From a virus, in the IMG/VR virus record IMGVR_UViG_3300022674_000045, positions 37,628 to 101,627 of that record: a DNA stretch of 64,000 nucleotides, one strand, 5' to 3'. A model generated the notes under the pieces. That model was not told the DNA's origin and did no database searches. It saw only the letters and a program-made list of their open reading frames with translations. This document shows, one piece after another, positions 34,225 through 42,744 of this stretch. Both the position numbers and the translations under genes were made by a program. Position 1 is the stretch's first letter. Every line of letters starts with the position of its first letter.

Positions 34225-34566
34225 CTACCTCAGATATTCTTCGAACCTCCAATCAAAATTTTCAGATGATCCTCCATCTCGAAGAATATAATCAAATACA
34301 CGACCGATCAATGTTCCCTGTTCATCACCGAATACTATATATTTCGCTTCACCTGGTTTGAAGAACTCATTGTTTTCTTGTGCTGACATAAGAAGATTTT
34401 CTTGTGTATATTCTTCTTCATTACACTTATACATCTCAACAAATTCTTTAATCAGTTGTGGGTTTTCTTCCACAAAATTAAATAGAGATAATTTTTTGTC
34501 AGATGTGTTTTGAATAATAAAAGCTGTTGAACTACTATTGGTGACAAAATCAATTTTAAATTTCAT
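34225..34566 (-). CDS. DFVTNSSS-tag protein E
   Basis: The 113-residue protein begins MKFKIDFVTNSSSTAFI. The body is acidic and helical with an FDYILRDGG segment. GGAGGG lies upstream within the end of the helicase gene. It is the first of three consecutive tag genes (E, D, C) in transcription order. Confidence 0.75.
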   Translation of the reverse strand: MKFKIDFVTNSSSTAFIIQNTSDKKLSLFNFVEENPQLIKEFVEMYKCNEEEYTQENLLMSAQENNEFFKPGEAKYIVFGDEQGTLIGRVFDYILRDGGSSENFDWRFEEYLR

Positions 34567-34567
34567 A

Positions 34568-35965
34568 TCATTTACCCTCCAATATATTAAAGGCCACGTC
34601 CTTGTCTATTTTATTTAATTTGTTATTTGCGAATAACAAATATTGAACTGGCCATTTCTTCATTTCATAAAAATTCACTCTACTATATAATGTCCTTGCA
34701 ATTTCAGGACAATCGTAATCGACCATATCAATGATGATTGGTGTTTGTTTCCCTGGATATGATCTCAAAACACGTCCACTTAATTGATCAATGTTTGATA
34801 TTGGAGATGTTGTAATGATTGCATCTTTCCACGGAGCATCAATTCCATCCCTACATTTTCCAGGTGTTGCAAATGTAAAATGTTGATTTAATTCTTTAAG
34901 ACTTGCAGATTTATAAAACTTTGATTTACTTGGAAATACAAGCCAATCATAAAATTCATCAATCAGCTTTGTTCTCTCAAGAATCATTATTGCATGTCTA
35001 TCATGTTTTATTTTATTCATTAACCCTTGAGCTAATGTTACAAATGTTTGTGACTTTTTCATTTGGTTTAAATATCGTGCTCTTTGAAATTGCCCGCCCC
35101 ATCGGATATATCCTCCACTCTTTGATGATATACCATAATCAGCTAAGATGACTGTTACTCTTGCATCCATTGTTCCTTCCGTATCATCATCTATAAATAT
35201 ATCACCCAAATGAAATTCAATGATGTCTCCATTCCCATCATATCTGTATGGGGTTGCGCTTAAACCATATGTATATTTTGATGGCATATGTATTGAGCAT
35301 TCTGAAAATGTTGGAGCTCCAACTGATGTATGAACTTCATCAGCTACAAATATTCCAATATTCGCTTCATGCAATGCCTTTAAAAATTCCATTCTATTTC
35401 TATTTAACAATGAAATGAATGTTTGAGTCGTTGAAATAATAATTGGTTTCTTTAAATCTTCTTCAAATGTTGCTGATGTGATTCTTGATATATCATCAAA
35501 TGATATATTTGTGAAATCTGTAAATCGTTTTTTCCATTGCTCTGCTAAACTATCACGGTGAACTAAAATTAATGATTTTCTTTTTCGTGTTGCAATCATG
35601 TAGATTGTAATAACAGTTTTTCCAACACCAGGCGATAGCTGCAAAATTCCATTTTCATTCGATAATATATACTGAATTGCTTTTTCTTGGGTAACACTTC
35701 TTGGCTTGATAATATGTTTAATATCAATTACTTCCCCATCATGAGTTCGGTCTTCTATTTTATAATCAAATAGAAATTGTTGAATCGGGAAGTTCCTAGG
35801 AATCAAAAGGAACTTCTCCGACTCAATATAGAATTTGTTTACAACAAATGTTGATCTGTTATATTCTTTTGACCGGCGCTCTAAGAATTCTCTTATTTTA
35901 ATGTAGAACTCTTTATATTCGTGTTCCTTTGAAATTAACAATCCAGAGCGCTTTATGATATTCAT
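34568..35965 (-). CDS. SF2 DNA helicase (UvsW-like)
   Basis: The protein is 465 residues from ATG 35965, which overlaps the queD stop as TAATG; a longer frame would overlap queD by 82 nt. Superfamily 2 motifs are LQLSPGVGKT (I), LVHRDSL (Ia), VADEVH (II) and GLSATPYR (III), with a C-terminal RecA-like domain (LSGRVLRSYPGKQ, motif VI). An N-terminal domain of ~120 residues precedes motif I, as in UvsW/ComFA-type helicases. It probably acts in recombination and fork remodelling with the nearby SbcCD complex. Confidence 0.88.
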   Translation of the reverse strand: MNIIKRSGLLISKEHEYKEFYIKIREFLERRSKEYNRSTFVVNKFYIESEKFLLIPRNFPIQQFLFDYKIEDRTHDGEVIDIKHIIKPRSVTQEKAIQYILSNENGILQLSPGVGKTVITIYMIATRKRKSLILVHRDSLAEQWKKRFTDFTNISFDDISRITSATFEEDLKKPIIISTTQTFISLLNRNRMEFLKALHEANIGIFVADEVHTSVGAPTFSECSIHMPSKYTYGLSATPYRYDGNGDIIEFHLGDIFIDDDTEGTMDARVTVILADYGISSKSGGYIRWGGQFQRARYLNQMKKSQTFVTLAQGLMNKIKHDRHAIMILERTKLIDEFYDWLVFPSKSKFYKSASLKELNQHFTFATPGKCRDGIDAPWKDAIITTSPISNIDQLSGRVLRSYPGKQTPIIIDMVDYDCPEIARTLYSRVNFYEMKKWPVQYLLFANNKLNKIDKDVAFNILEGK

Positions 35966-36384
35966 TATTCTGTATATGTCGCCTTGGAATTTTCGTTTTC
36001 GTAAACTGTTACATAATCCATCATAACGCCGGGATGTTTTAAGCAAAGAACAACTGCTAAATTTCTATATAAGCTTTCTGATAATCTTTCCGCCGTTGGA
36101 TCATAATGAACAAGCATTGTTCGCATTCCCATACTGTCCAACTGATCTGCTATCTCTTTATCTTTGTCATTCAATAAAAGACAATGATCAAAAGTATCAA
36201 GATATGCATTAACCATTGATTTCAATTCAGCAAAATCCAATACCATATCATTATCATTTAATTCTTTAGCTTTTAACCCGACTAACACCGTGAAATTGTG
36301 ACCATGAATTGAGAAACAACGACCTTTATGTTTACTCAATCTATGACCAATCGGCAATGTGAATCTTTTTTCTATTTTAAACAT
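35965..36384 (-). CDS. queD: 6-carboxytetrahydropterin synthase
   Basis: The 139-residue protein belongs to the 6-pyruvoyl-tetrahydropterin synthase/QueD fold. GHRL near residue 13 supplies the first zinc histidine, and CFSIHGHNF near residues 23-31 gives the catalytic cysteine and the HxH zinc ligands. LDFAELK and FDHCLLLND follow, and the catalytic glutamate (PTAERLSE) is in place. It converts the FolE2 product (dihydroneopterin triphosphate) toward preQ0. Length is normal. Confidence 0.9.
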   Translation of the reverse strand: MFKIEKRFTLPIGHRLSKHKGRCFSIHGHNFTVLVGLKAKELNDNDMVLDFAELKSMVNAYLDTFDHCLLLNDKDKEIADQLDSMGMRTMLVHYDPTAERLSESLYRNLAVVLCLKHPGVMMDYVTVYENENSKATYTE

Positions 36385-36755
36385 TAACTTCCTCCTCCAT
36401 TATAGGGTGAAACTGAATGAACGTGGCCTCCAAGATTAGAAGGAGAAATGGTATACATTCGATCATGATAACCACCAGGATTACTTTTAACATTAACCGA
36501 TATATCCATCCCAATCTTTCTACCTTCTTCATAAATCATTTGAATAAGTTTTTGAATATTTGAATACACAACGGTTCCTCTGAGATTTGGATCTATATCA
36601 TCATATCGTCCCATTGCATTTTGAACCCAATCACGTCCACCAGCTCCATGACATTCTGGGCAAACATCATATAAACTTCCACAAATTTTTGATGGAATTA
36701 CTTTGTTCCCTCTGCATGTTTCACAATCATGCCATGCTTTTTTATTAGAATCCAT
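36384..36755 (-). CDS. DnaJ-type zinc-finger protein
   Basis: The protein is 123 residues from ATG 36755 (GGAG 7 nt upstream). It has CETCRGNK near residue 11 and CPECHGAGG near residue 32, two CxxCxG knuckles like a single DnaJ zinc-binding repeat. A Gly/His-rich C-terminus follows. It overlaps the topoisomerase gene by 11 nt and queD by 1 nt. The zinc knuckle may bind protein or nucleic acid; the exact role is unknown. Confidence 0.6.
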   Translation of the reverse strand: MDSNKKAWHDCETCRGNKVIPSKICGSLYDVCPECHGAGGRDWVQNAMGRYDDIDPNLRGTVVYSNIQKLIQMIYEEGRKIGMDISVNVKSNPGGYHDRMYTISPSNLGGHVHSVSPYNGGGS

Positions 36756-38043
36756 TGTACTGCTCCAATACAAATTTATCCAATTCTGCAAGATGTGTTT
36801 GTAATTCGTTTTTCTTATTATTTAAATCAGATGTATCTGTATCAATGGTTAATAATTTATTGATCTTATATTTATTCATCAACCCTTGTGCAATTTCTTT
36901 TGATACATCTGTTTGTTTTTCAATTTGGTCAAGTATTTTATCTGCTGTCAATTTGGTTGCAATTCCGCTTGCAATAATCGGCCTTATTTTGATTAATGCT
37001 TGATACTCTAATATGTTTGAGTTAATCTTTTCAATTTCATGATTCAACATCAATTCATTCGTTTTGGAAAACATATTGTATGTATCTAATAGCATATTAT
37101 CAACTGACTTTGTTGATACTGTTTGATTTGCATCAACAACTACAACTTCAAATGAAATGAATCCCTTTACAGCTTCATTTAAAGTTTCTATAAAATCTTT
37201 AAATATTCGATCTCTATTTCTTTCACGAATAACTTGAAACACAATGTTTGTTTCATTAACTGACAAATCCGTAAACCCAATCATCCCATCATTTAATTCT
37301 TTTGAGAATTTATTTAAGAATGACTGGAACCTTTTTCCTGGAGGCCATGATTTCAAAGTTGCTGTATTTGTTCGGACATCAATATCAACAATTCCTTCGA
37401 CTTCAATTTTGGCCTTACCTGTTGTTAGTAACTTTTCTAAATCTTTACTATCTGACAATATTCTGCAATCTGTCAATGGTGCAATTATTGGTTGTCTCTT
37501 TCGTATATCCAATAACCACAACAATCTTTGATAAAGATCTTTCAATGCATAACAAGGAATATATGTCTTAAAACCAAATCCGATTCCCTGTGTGTATTCC
37601 GTACCCATTAAACAAAATGGAAACATCGTTGGCAAATGAATTGGTTCACGATCTCCCAACTCACTATCAATCCACGGAGCATGTTCAACATATTTAAATG
37701 CCATGTCAACTGTTTTTGGATGCATTTGACATTCTGTATATCTTGGAGCGGCTGGACCAACAGGTTCAACTCCAACATTTGTGCCAAAATTGCCTTGTCC
37801 AATTAAAAATCCTTGACGAACTAATTGAACAATTGTTCCATAACATTCACCATGCGGATGATAATGACCAATCGTATATGCGTCTACCTGTCTCGATTTT
37901 ACAAACTTTTGTCTTGCAATTTTATATGCTGACAACAATACCCTTCTCTCAACAGGTTTCAGTCCATCAATGTCTAATGGAAAGTTTCGATAATTTGAAT
38001 ATGCACCATAGTCCTTATACAGCCTCGGTAGGTTGTAATCCAT
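36745..38043 (-). CDS. Topoisomerase II subunit A (GyrA/T4 gp52-like)
   Basis: The 432-residue protein is the cleavage subunit of a type IIA topoisomerase. It shows LKPVERRVLLSAY, GHYHPHGECYG and GQGNFGTNVG, and APRYTECQM carries the catalytic tyrosine. The chain stops after the coiled-coil gate and lacks the GyrA C-terminal pinwheel, the length of T4 gp52. It therefore should relax and decatenate DNA rather than wrap and supercoil it. The partner ATPase is at 40954-42744. Confidence 0.92.
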   Translation of the reverse strand: MDYNLPRLYKDYGAYSNYRNFPLDIDGLKPVERRVLLSAYKIARQKFVKSRQVDAYTIGHYHPHGECYGTIVQLVRQGFLIGQGNFGTNVGVEPVGPAAPRYTECQMHPKTVDMAFKYVEHAPWIDSELGDREPIHLPTMFPFCLMGTEYTQGIGFGFKTYIPCYALKDLYQRLLWLLDIRKRQPIIAPLTDCRILSDSKDLEKLLTTGKAKIEVEGIVDIDVRTNTATLKSWPPGKRFQSFLNKFSKELNDGMIGFTDLSVNETNIVFQVIRERNRDRIFKDFIETLNEAVKGFISFEVVVVDANQTVSTKSVDNMLLDTYNMFSKTNELMLNHEIEKINSNILEYQALIKIRPIIASGIATKLTADKILDQIEKQTDVSKEIAQGLMNKYKINKLLTIDTDTSDLNNKKNELQTHLAELDKFVLEQYNGF

Positions 38044-38455
38044 ATCGTTTTATAAGCTCCTCTGTTTCTTCTTTTGATGCGTCTCTCATAATGGGGAATT
38101 TCGGCCTTCCAATACCTACGTCTGCGCCGATCATATCTTCCCCTTGTAATATTTTGATTGGGTCCACTAAATTACTTGCAAAATTTGTCATGAAGACTTT
38201 TCCTTGACCGGTATCAAAGATATAAGAATAATCTGTCATGCGACTATCACTCCATAACCACGGCCATGGATCTCCATTATCTTTTATGATCCCATCCTCT
38301 TTTAAAAAATCAAGAACCATTTCTTCAAACATGATCTTTGTATTTTGAATAAGGATTTTAAGATTTATTCCATCAGGATACCCATCATGTGGTATACTCC
38401 CCAACCATTCTAATGAACCATCATGATCCATTATGTAGAAGTCAGCTTTTGTCAT
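38015..38455 (-). CDS. Unknown 146-residue protein
   Basis: The protein is alpha/beta with an N-terminal DFYIMDHDGSLEWLGS stretch and a late VGIGRPKFPIMR. It overlaps the topoisomerase gene by 29 nt. GAGAG lies upstream of the ATG. Not recognised. Confidence 0.6.
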   Translation of the reverse strand: MTKADFYIMDHDGSLEWLGSIPHDGYPDGINLKILIQNTKIMFEEMVLDFLKEDGIIKDNGDPWPWLWSDSRMTDYSYIFDTGQGKVFMTNFASNLVDPIKILQGEDMIGADVGIGRPKFPIMRDASKEETEELIKRYGLQPTEAV

Positions 38456-38471
38456 TGTGAAACTCTCTTTC

Positions 38472-38765
38472 TTAGGACTCGTTAATGATTTCCAATATTT
38501 TCATAAAGGACGGAACATCTCCATTTTGAACAATCTTTTTATCTTCGTAGGGATTCAACAATCTTCTTCTTAATTCACATTCAGCATCATGAACTGCATC
38601 TATCCATTCTGATACATTTGTGTATGATATCTTTTCACTTAAAATAACTCTCCCTACCAGCTCACATATTGCATAGTTGAGGTCGCCTTTACTTTCAATA
38701 AACATAAATAAATCATTGATTGCATCAGACATCTCATATTTTTGTTCATCTTTGATATAAGGCAT
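38472..38765 (-). CDS. Unknown 97-residue helical protein
   Basis: The protein is mainly helical and acidic, with ECELRRRLLNPYEDKK near the middle. AAGGAG lies about 12 nt before the ATG, within the end of the small cysteine-containing ORF upstream. Not recognised. Confidence 0.6.
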   Translation of the reverse strand: MPYIKDEQKYEMSDAINDLFMFIESKGDLNYAICELVGRVILSEKISYTNVSEWIDAVHDAECELRRRLLNPYEDKKIVQNGDVPSFMKILEIINES

Positions 38766-38766
38766 A

Positions 38767-38910
38767 TTACTTCTTCTCCTTAATCAAATTGCATGTCAAG
38801 GGTTTCTTTCCCTTTTGTGGTTCTAGAATCTTTTTGGTTTTCTTTCCCCATGCACAAACCATTTGGTTCATGTCATTCTTTTCCATCTTGTCACATGCAA
38901 GACAATCCAT
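38767..38910 (-). CDS. 47-residue cysteine-containing protein
   Basis: A short ORF from ATG 38910 to TAA 38767 encodes a lysine-rich peptide beginning MDCLACDKMEK, with further cysteines at positions 19 and 40; the four cysteines could bind zinc. It exactly fills a 158-bp gap between two genes and ends 1 nt before the next start. The ribosome site is weak, so the start is uncertain. Confidence 0.5.
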   Translation of the reverse strand: MDCLACDKMEKNDMNQMVCAWGKKTKKILEPQKGKKPLTCNLIKEKK

Positions 38911-38923
38911 CGTTAAAGTTTTC

Positions 38924-39148
38924 TTATATGTTCCCAATGTCTACATCTCCTTGATCAACAATATTTATTTCGACTGGTCCCTCAAGACTATAATCCCATT
39001 GCCAATCACGTTTCCCAAATCCTGCACCAGTATCAAATGTGATACCAATCTCTTGAAGCTTCTTTTCAATTTCAAATAGAGTTTTGAGACCATCCTGACC
39101 AAGGGCCTCCATATCAAATGAGATTATAACACCCATTTTGTTTCTCAT
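38924..39148 (-). CDS. Unknown 74-residue protein
   Basis: The small alpha/beta protein begins MRNKMGVIISFDMEALGQ and has GGGAG upstream. The start overlaps the preceding stop by 1 nt. Not recognised. Confidence 0.55.
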   Translation of the reverse strand: MRNKMGVIISFDMEALGQDGLKTLFEIEKKLQEIGITFDTGAGFGKRDWQWDYSLEGPVEINIVDQGDVDIGNI

Positions 39149-39507
39149 TATCTTCTCCCTATTTCCCTTGCTTTTTTATAAATAAGGTTTCTCATCTTAT
39201 TTTTACTCCCAGATGAGCATTTGTATTCATCAATATATTCATCAATAAATTTTGATGCTGTTCTAATTGTTCTCCCTTTAAATTTAATATCCAACTCTTC
39301 TTCTATATCTTTTATAAGTCTTAGTTGTTTACCTGTTGGTGGGAACCGTTTATTCAGATCTAATTTGATCTGTTTGTTTTCTTCTGCATGTTCTTTAATA
39401 AATAGATCAGCATCTTTCCTTGTTGGATTCCCTTCAAATTCAACTCCAACATTTTTTTCGATATCCCTAACATAATTCTTTTGAAGATTTGTCCATAATG
39501 CCATCAT
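39148..39507 (-). CDS. Protein with two tandem helical repeats
   Basis: The 119-residue protein contains two related units: VRDIEKNVGVEFEGNPTRKD followed by ADLFIKEHAEE, and IKDIEEELDIKFKGRTIRTA followed by SKFIDEYIDEY. The unit (helix, G.tF.G.T...A..fI.E) is a short helical repeat known from replication-associated and SSB-linked proteins in Firmicutes and phages. AAGGAAAG precedes two adjacent ATGs, so the start is ambiguous by one codon. Confidence 0.55.
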   Translation of the reverse strand: MMALWTNLQKNYVRDIEKNVGVEFEGNPTRKDADLFIKEHAEENKQIKLDLNKRFPPTGKQLRLIKDIEEELDIKFKGRTIRTASKFIDEYIDEYKCSSGSKNKMRNLIYKKAREIGRR

Positions 39508-39549
39508 TCTTTCCTTAATTGCTAATGTTTTTATACACTGTCAATCCCT

Positions 39550-39801
39550 TCAATCAAACTTGGTTACTTGTTTCTTTTTAGGAGGTGGGTTATCAAGAGC
39601 TGATATATATGACTGGCATATTTGTCGAACTAAATCTGCAGATCTTCTACTACTTACCCAAGCACTATTAGAAATCCCTTCAATGCAGGTTATTATATGG
39701 TTTGTTATTTCTTTTTGCATTTCTGGTTGTCCCTTATACATTGTATCGTATTCAATCAAATTAGTTGCAACTTCGACTAATAGAAGTTTGTTTTTGTTCA
39801 T
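39550..39801 (-). CDS. Unknown 83-residue helical protein
   Basis: The protein is all-helical with a basic PPPKKKQVTKFD tail. AAAGGAG lies upstream. Not recognised. Confidence 0.55.
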   Translation of the reverse strand: MNKNKLLLVEVATNLIEYDTMYKGQPEMQKEITNHIITCIEGISNSAWVSSRRSADLVRQICQSYISALDNPPPKKKQVTKFD

Positions 39802-39814
39802 TAAGGTGTCTCCT

Positions 39815-40054
39815 TTATACTAAACCGTTGACAAATTCTTCCCATCCTTCTTCAAATATGGTTTCTTCAATTTCTTCTAATTTTTCCAGGTATTTATTGC
39901 ATACGAAATTGAATGAATCATTAGAAACAAATCCTGGTGAAAATATTTTACCTCCAGGATATCTTTTCTTTCTTTTTGGTCTTTCTATTATCGGTAAATT
40001 TTGTTCAATGTCTTCTTCGACATCTTCTATTTGTAATTTTTTAGTTTTAGGCAT
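39815..40054 (-). CDS. Unknown small acidic/basic protein
   Basis: It is 79 residues from ATG 40054 or 83 from ATG 40066. The N-terminal half is strongly charged (KTKKLQIEDVEEDIEQ, then RPKRKKRYPGG) and the C-terminal half is an acidic helix. No good ribosome site is seen for either start. Not recognised. Confidence 0.45.
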   Translation of the reverse strand: MPKTKKLQIEDVEEDIEQNLPIIERPKRKKRYPGGKIFSPGFVSNDSFNFVCNKYLEKLEEIEETIFEEGWEEFVNGLV

Positions 40055-40079
40055 GTTAATCACCATCTAAAGTTAAGTG

Positions 40080-40343
40080 TTATTCGCTTTTCCCTTTATA
40101 TCTTCCTTTTTCATCATAGTATCGTGTACCATATTTATTCTTTATAGCGTACCCTTGATATTGACCATGTTCATTATAAAATCTTATTCGATTACTCTTT
40201 TGTCTTTGTTGTGAGTATCCTTTATAATGACCTTGATCATCATAATATCTTTCTCTTTGATAATAAGAATCTGTATAGACTGGAGAGATCGTGCATGAAC
40301 ATAAAAATAATATCAATGAACTAAGAATTAAAATTCTTTTCAT
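40080..40343 (-). CDS. Putative lipoprotein with YxG repeats
   Basis: The protein is 87 residues from ATG 40343 (AAAAGGAG 7 nt upstream). MKRILILSSLILFLCSC is a signal peptide ending in a lipobox-like LCSC, so it should be lipidated and exported. The mature part has three copies of a ~12-residue unit (YYDDQGHYKGYS, FYNEHGQYQGYA, YYDEKGRYKGKS) resembling MORN-like or YD-type beta repeats. Phage lipoproteins of this kind often block superinfection, but that is inference. Confidence 0.65.
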   Translation of the reverse strand: MKRILILSSLILFLCSCTISPVYTDSYYQRERYYDDQGHYKGYSQQRQKSNRIRFYNEHGQYQGYAIKNKYGTRYYDEKGRYKGKSE

Positions 40344-40347
40344 AATA

Positions 40348-40518
40348 TTACTCCTTTTCTTTATAAAGATCTCCATCAATACAAATCATATAAGTTGACC
40401 ATATGGCAGCTTCTTCTGTTGCGCTAATAACTTCTTCTCTGGTCATACCAAATTCTTTCATCATTTCTTCGATTGATAGAGAGTCTGCTTTAGCATACTC
40501 TATTCCATCTTTAATCAT
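40348..40518 (-). CDS. Unknown 56-residue protein
   Basis: A short ORF (ATG 40518, TAA 40348) overlaps the upstream stop as ATGA and ends 4 nt before the lipoprotein start. The peptide starts MIKDGIEYAKADS and is acidic and helical with several methionines. It fills the only gap in this stretch, and the overlap supports translation by coupling. Confidence 0.6.
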   Translation of the reverse strand: MIKDGIEYAKADSLSIEEMMKEFGMTREEVISATEEAAIWSTYMICIDGDLYKEKE

Positions 40519-40949
40519 TCCCCATTTCCTAACATAAATAACATAAATGCTTTAAACTGTTCTTCTGATAATTTGACTGGAGGTAATTTATTACTTCCAA
40601 CAACAAAATGCTCTCGATTCCATCTTTTTCCATAAATTTCTTTTATCATTTCATATGACATAAATTTATTTGACAATGATTTGAATTTTATTAAACCATA
40701 ATAATTTCTATCGAGCCATATATGTTCTACAACTTTTCCAGGTATTTGTTTTTCTGTTATTATTCCCAATCCATGTAATCCGTGAACACCAGGAGTTTCT
40801 TTTTCAGTACAATATATAGTTATAAAATCTCCTTTAATGTTTCTTCCTTCATTAAAGTTAAGATTTTCTTCTCTGAATGCCCATGCTCCTTTTTGGTGAG
40901 CTGCTAAAATATTACTGTATGAATCTGATAAAGCTAAAACAATACTCAT
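40515..40949 (-). CDS. EVE/ASCH-like PUA-fold protein (tentative)
   Basis: The 144-residue protein has GDFITIYCTEKE, a GIITEKQI strand, HIWLDRNYYGLIKFKSL and a C-terminal helix. This order resembles PUA-fold EVE or ASCH domains, which read modified bases or RNA. The match is by layout only and no diagnostic residue is certain. Confidence 0.5.
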   Translation of the reverse strand: MSIVLALSDSYSNILAAHQKGAWAFREENLNFNEGRNIKGDFITIYCTEKETPGVHGLHGLGIITEKQIPGKVVEHIWLDRNYYGLIKFKSLSNKFMSYEMIKEIYGKRWNREHFVVGSNKLPPVKLSEEQFKAFMLFMLGNGE

Positions 40950-40953
40950 CTTT

Positions 40954-42744
40954 TTATCCTTCCGTCACTAACTTTCTCTTTTCCTCTGCACTTGAAAACA
41001 ATTCAATCAATGCATCAATGTTTTCACTATATTGAATAGGGATCAAATTTCTTGTTCCTTCATCCAATAGACATATCCTTAGTTGATGTGGAGATAATTC
41101 TCCAAGGCCTTTGAATCGTGTAATCTTACGACCCTTCTCTCGTGCCTTTTCTAACTCCTCATCACTCCATAATGGGATAAATGTTTTCCCTTCATTGATT
41201 GCAAATAGAGGTGTCTGGGCAATAAAATATTTCCCTGCTTGTACCACTTCTGGAATCAAGATACCCATTACCATACTAACCAGACAGGCAATGTGATTTC
41301 CGTCATGATCAGCATCCGTTGAACAGATGATCTTATCATAACGTAATTTCTCAATGTCAAATTCTGGCCCCACCCCTGTGCCAAGAGCTCTAATCAATTC
41401 ACCCACTTCTTTATTATCCAAGATATTTTTCTTGGTTGTAATGTTGGGTATTGATTTTCCTCTTAGGGGAAGGATAGCATGTAACTTAGGGTCTCTTGAT
41501 TGTATTATTGATCCGCCAGCTGAATCTCCTTCAACGATAAACAACTCGCCGTTTCGATTCGTGCAGTCTCGTAATTTTGTGAATTGTGTGGATGCCCTTC
41601 TGCCACCTGAACCATTAACTTTTAATTTTTTTGCATCTAATGTTTTTCTATACTCTGAAAACTTTTCCAGGTATTCAATTAACAATGATTCTTTTTGTTG
41701 AGCGAATTGCTCTAATTGAAGTTTAAAATCTCTAACAAATTTATCGAAATCTGTTTTTCGATTTGTGAGTTTATCTTTTGTTTGTCCTGAAAACTTTGGC
41801 TCTATTAGGCTCAGCATTAAATAAGCTCTTAATCTCAACAATGCATCATTCGGTTGAAATTTCAGATCATACTTTTTGCCCTTTGCCATAAAGAAATCTT
41901 TCAATACATCAAAGATTGCAATTACATGTGTTCCACCAGAGTCAACAGGTAATAGATTTACTGATGATATTACTTTTGGAGCTACAGGTCCTTCTTTCTC
42001 ATATGCAAATAACATATGAAATTTTTCAGGTTTCTTGTCTGATTGCAATAGTGTAGCTTCAACTTTTTCTTTTCCTGTTAAACAATTAAATTTGAAATGA
42101 TCTTCTTTACTTAATTGGAATACTTCTTTCTTATCATTTATAATTAAAACGAAGCTAATATCATTTGGCATTTCTGCTGATGCAGTCGTTAACCTTCTCC
42201 GTATTCTATTCAAATCTGGTTCCAATGTTTCAAAGAATTTCGGATCAGGTGTAAACTCGACCTTTGTAGCGAATGGTCGACTTTCTGTATATTTCTCTAT
42301 AACAGATTGCTTTAACTTTGTATTTTTAAATAAATACTTAGCATGCTGTTCATCCCGGTATACTTCTACTGTATAATCTGTGCTTAATGCATTTATGGCA
42401 ACGAGACCAACTCCATGAAGACCGGAGCTGATCTCATATGCCGATTTTTTATCTTGGAACTTAGCACCTGAAAACAATTTCATAGAGACGGTGATAGGGG
42501 TATCACCTTCAATAGGAATACCCCTACCATCATCAAGGACCGAGAACTTATTAAGCTTTGTATCAATAACGACTGCGATGATTTTAGCATGGCCAGCAAG
42601 AGCTTCGTCAAGAGCATTATCCAAAGCTTCTTCAATCAAATGTACAGGATTGTTTGTTTCCCCAATGTACATCCCAGGATTTAACCTGATATGTTCAACT
42701 TCTTCTAATACTCTTACATCTTTTGCACCATACTTACTCGTCAT
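40954..42744 (-). CDS. Topoisomerase II ATPase subunit (GyrB/T4 gp39-like)
   Basis: The 596-residue protein contains a GHKL ATPase domain (LDNALDEALAGHA, LDDGRGIPIE, SSGLHGVGLVAINAL), a transducer domain, and a TOPRIM domain with FIVEGDSAGGS and CSTDADHDGNH, the magnesium-binding acidic triad. It pairs with the GyrA-like subunit at 36745-38043. Several small genes separate the two. Confidence 0.92.
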   Translation of the reverse strand: MTSKYGAKDVRVLEEVEHIRLNPGMYIGETNNPVHLIEEALDNALDEALAGHAKIIAVVIDTKLNKFSVLDDGRGIPIEGDTPITVSMKLFSGAKFQDKKSAYEISSGLHGVGLVAINALSTDYTVEVYRDEQHAKYLFKNTKLKQSVIEKYTESRPFATKVEFTPDPKFFETLEPDLNRIRRRLTTASAEMPNDISFVLIINDKKEVFQLSKEDHFKFNCLTGKEKVEATLLQSDKKPEKFHMLFAYEKEGPVAPKVISSVNLLPVDSGGTHVIAIFDVLKDFFMAKGKKYDLKFQPNDALLRLRAYLMLSLIEPKFSGQTKDKLTNRKTDFDKFVRDFKLQLEQFAQQKESLLIEYLEKFSEYRKTLDAKKLKVNGSGGRRASTQFTKLRDCTNRNGELFIVEGDSAGGSIIQSRDPKLHAILPLRGKSIPNITTKKNILDNKEVGELIRALGTGVGPEFDIEKLRYDKIICSTDADHDGNHIACLVSMVMGILIPEVVQAGKYFIAQTPLFAINEGKTFIPLWSDEELEKAREKGRKITRFKGLGELSPHQLRICLLDEGTRNLIPIQYSENIDALIELFSSAEEKRKLVTEG

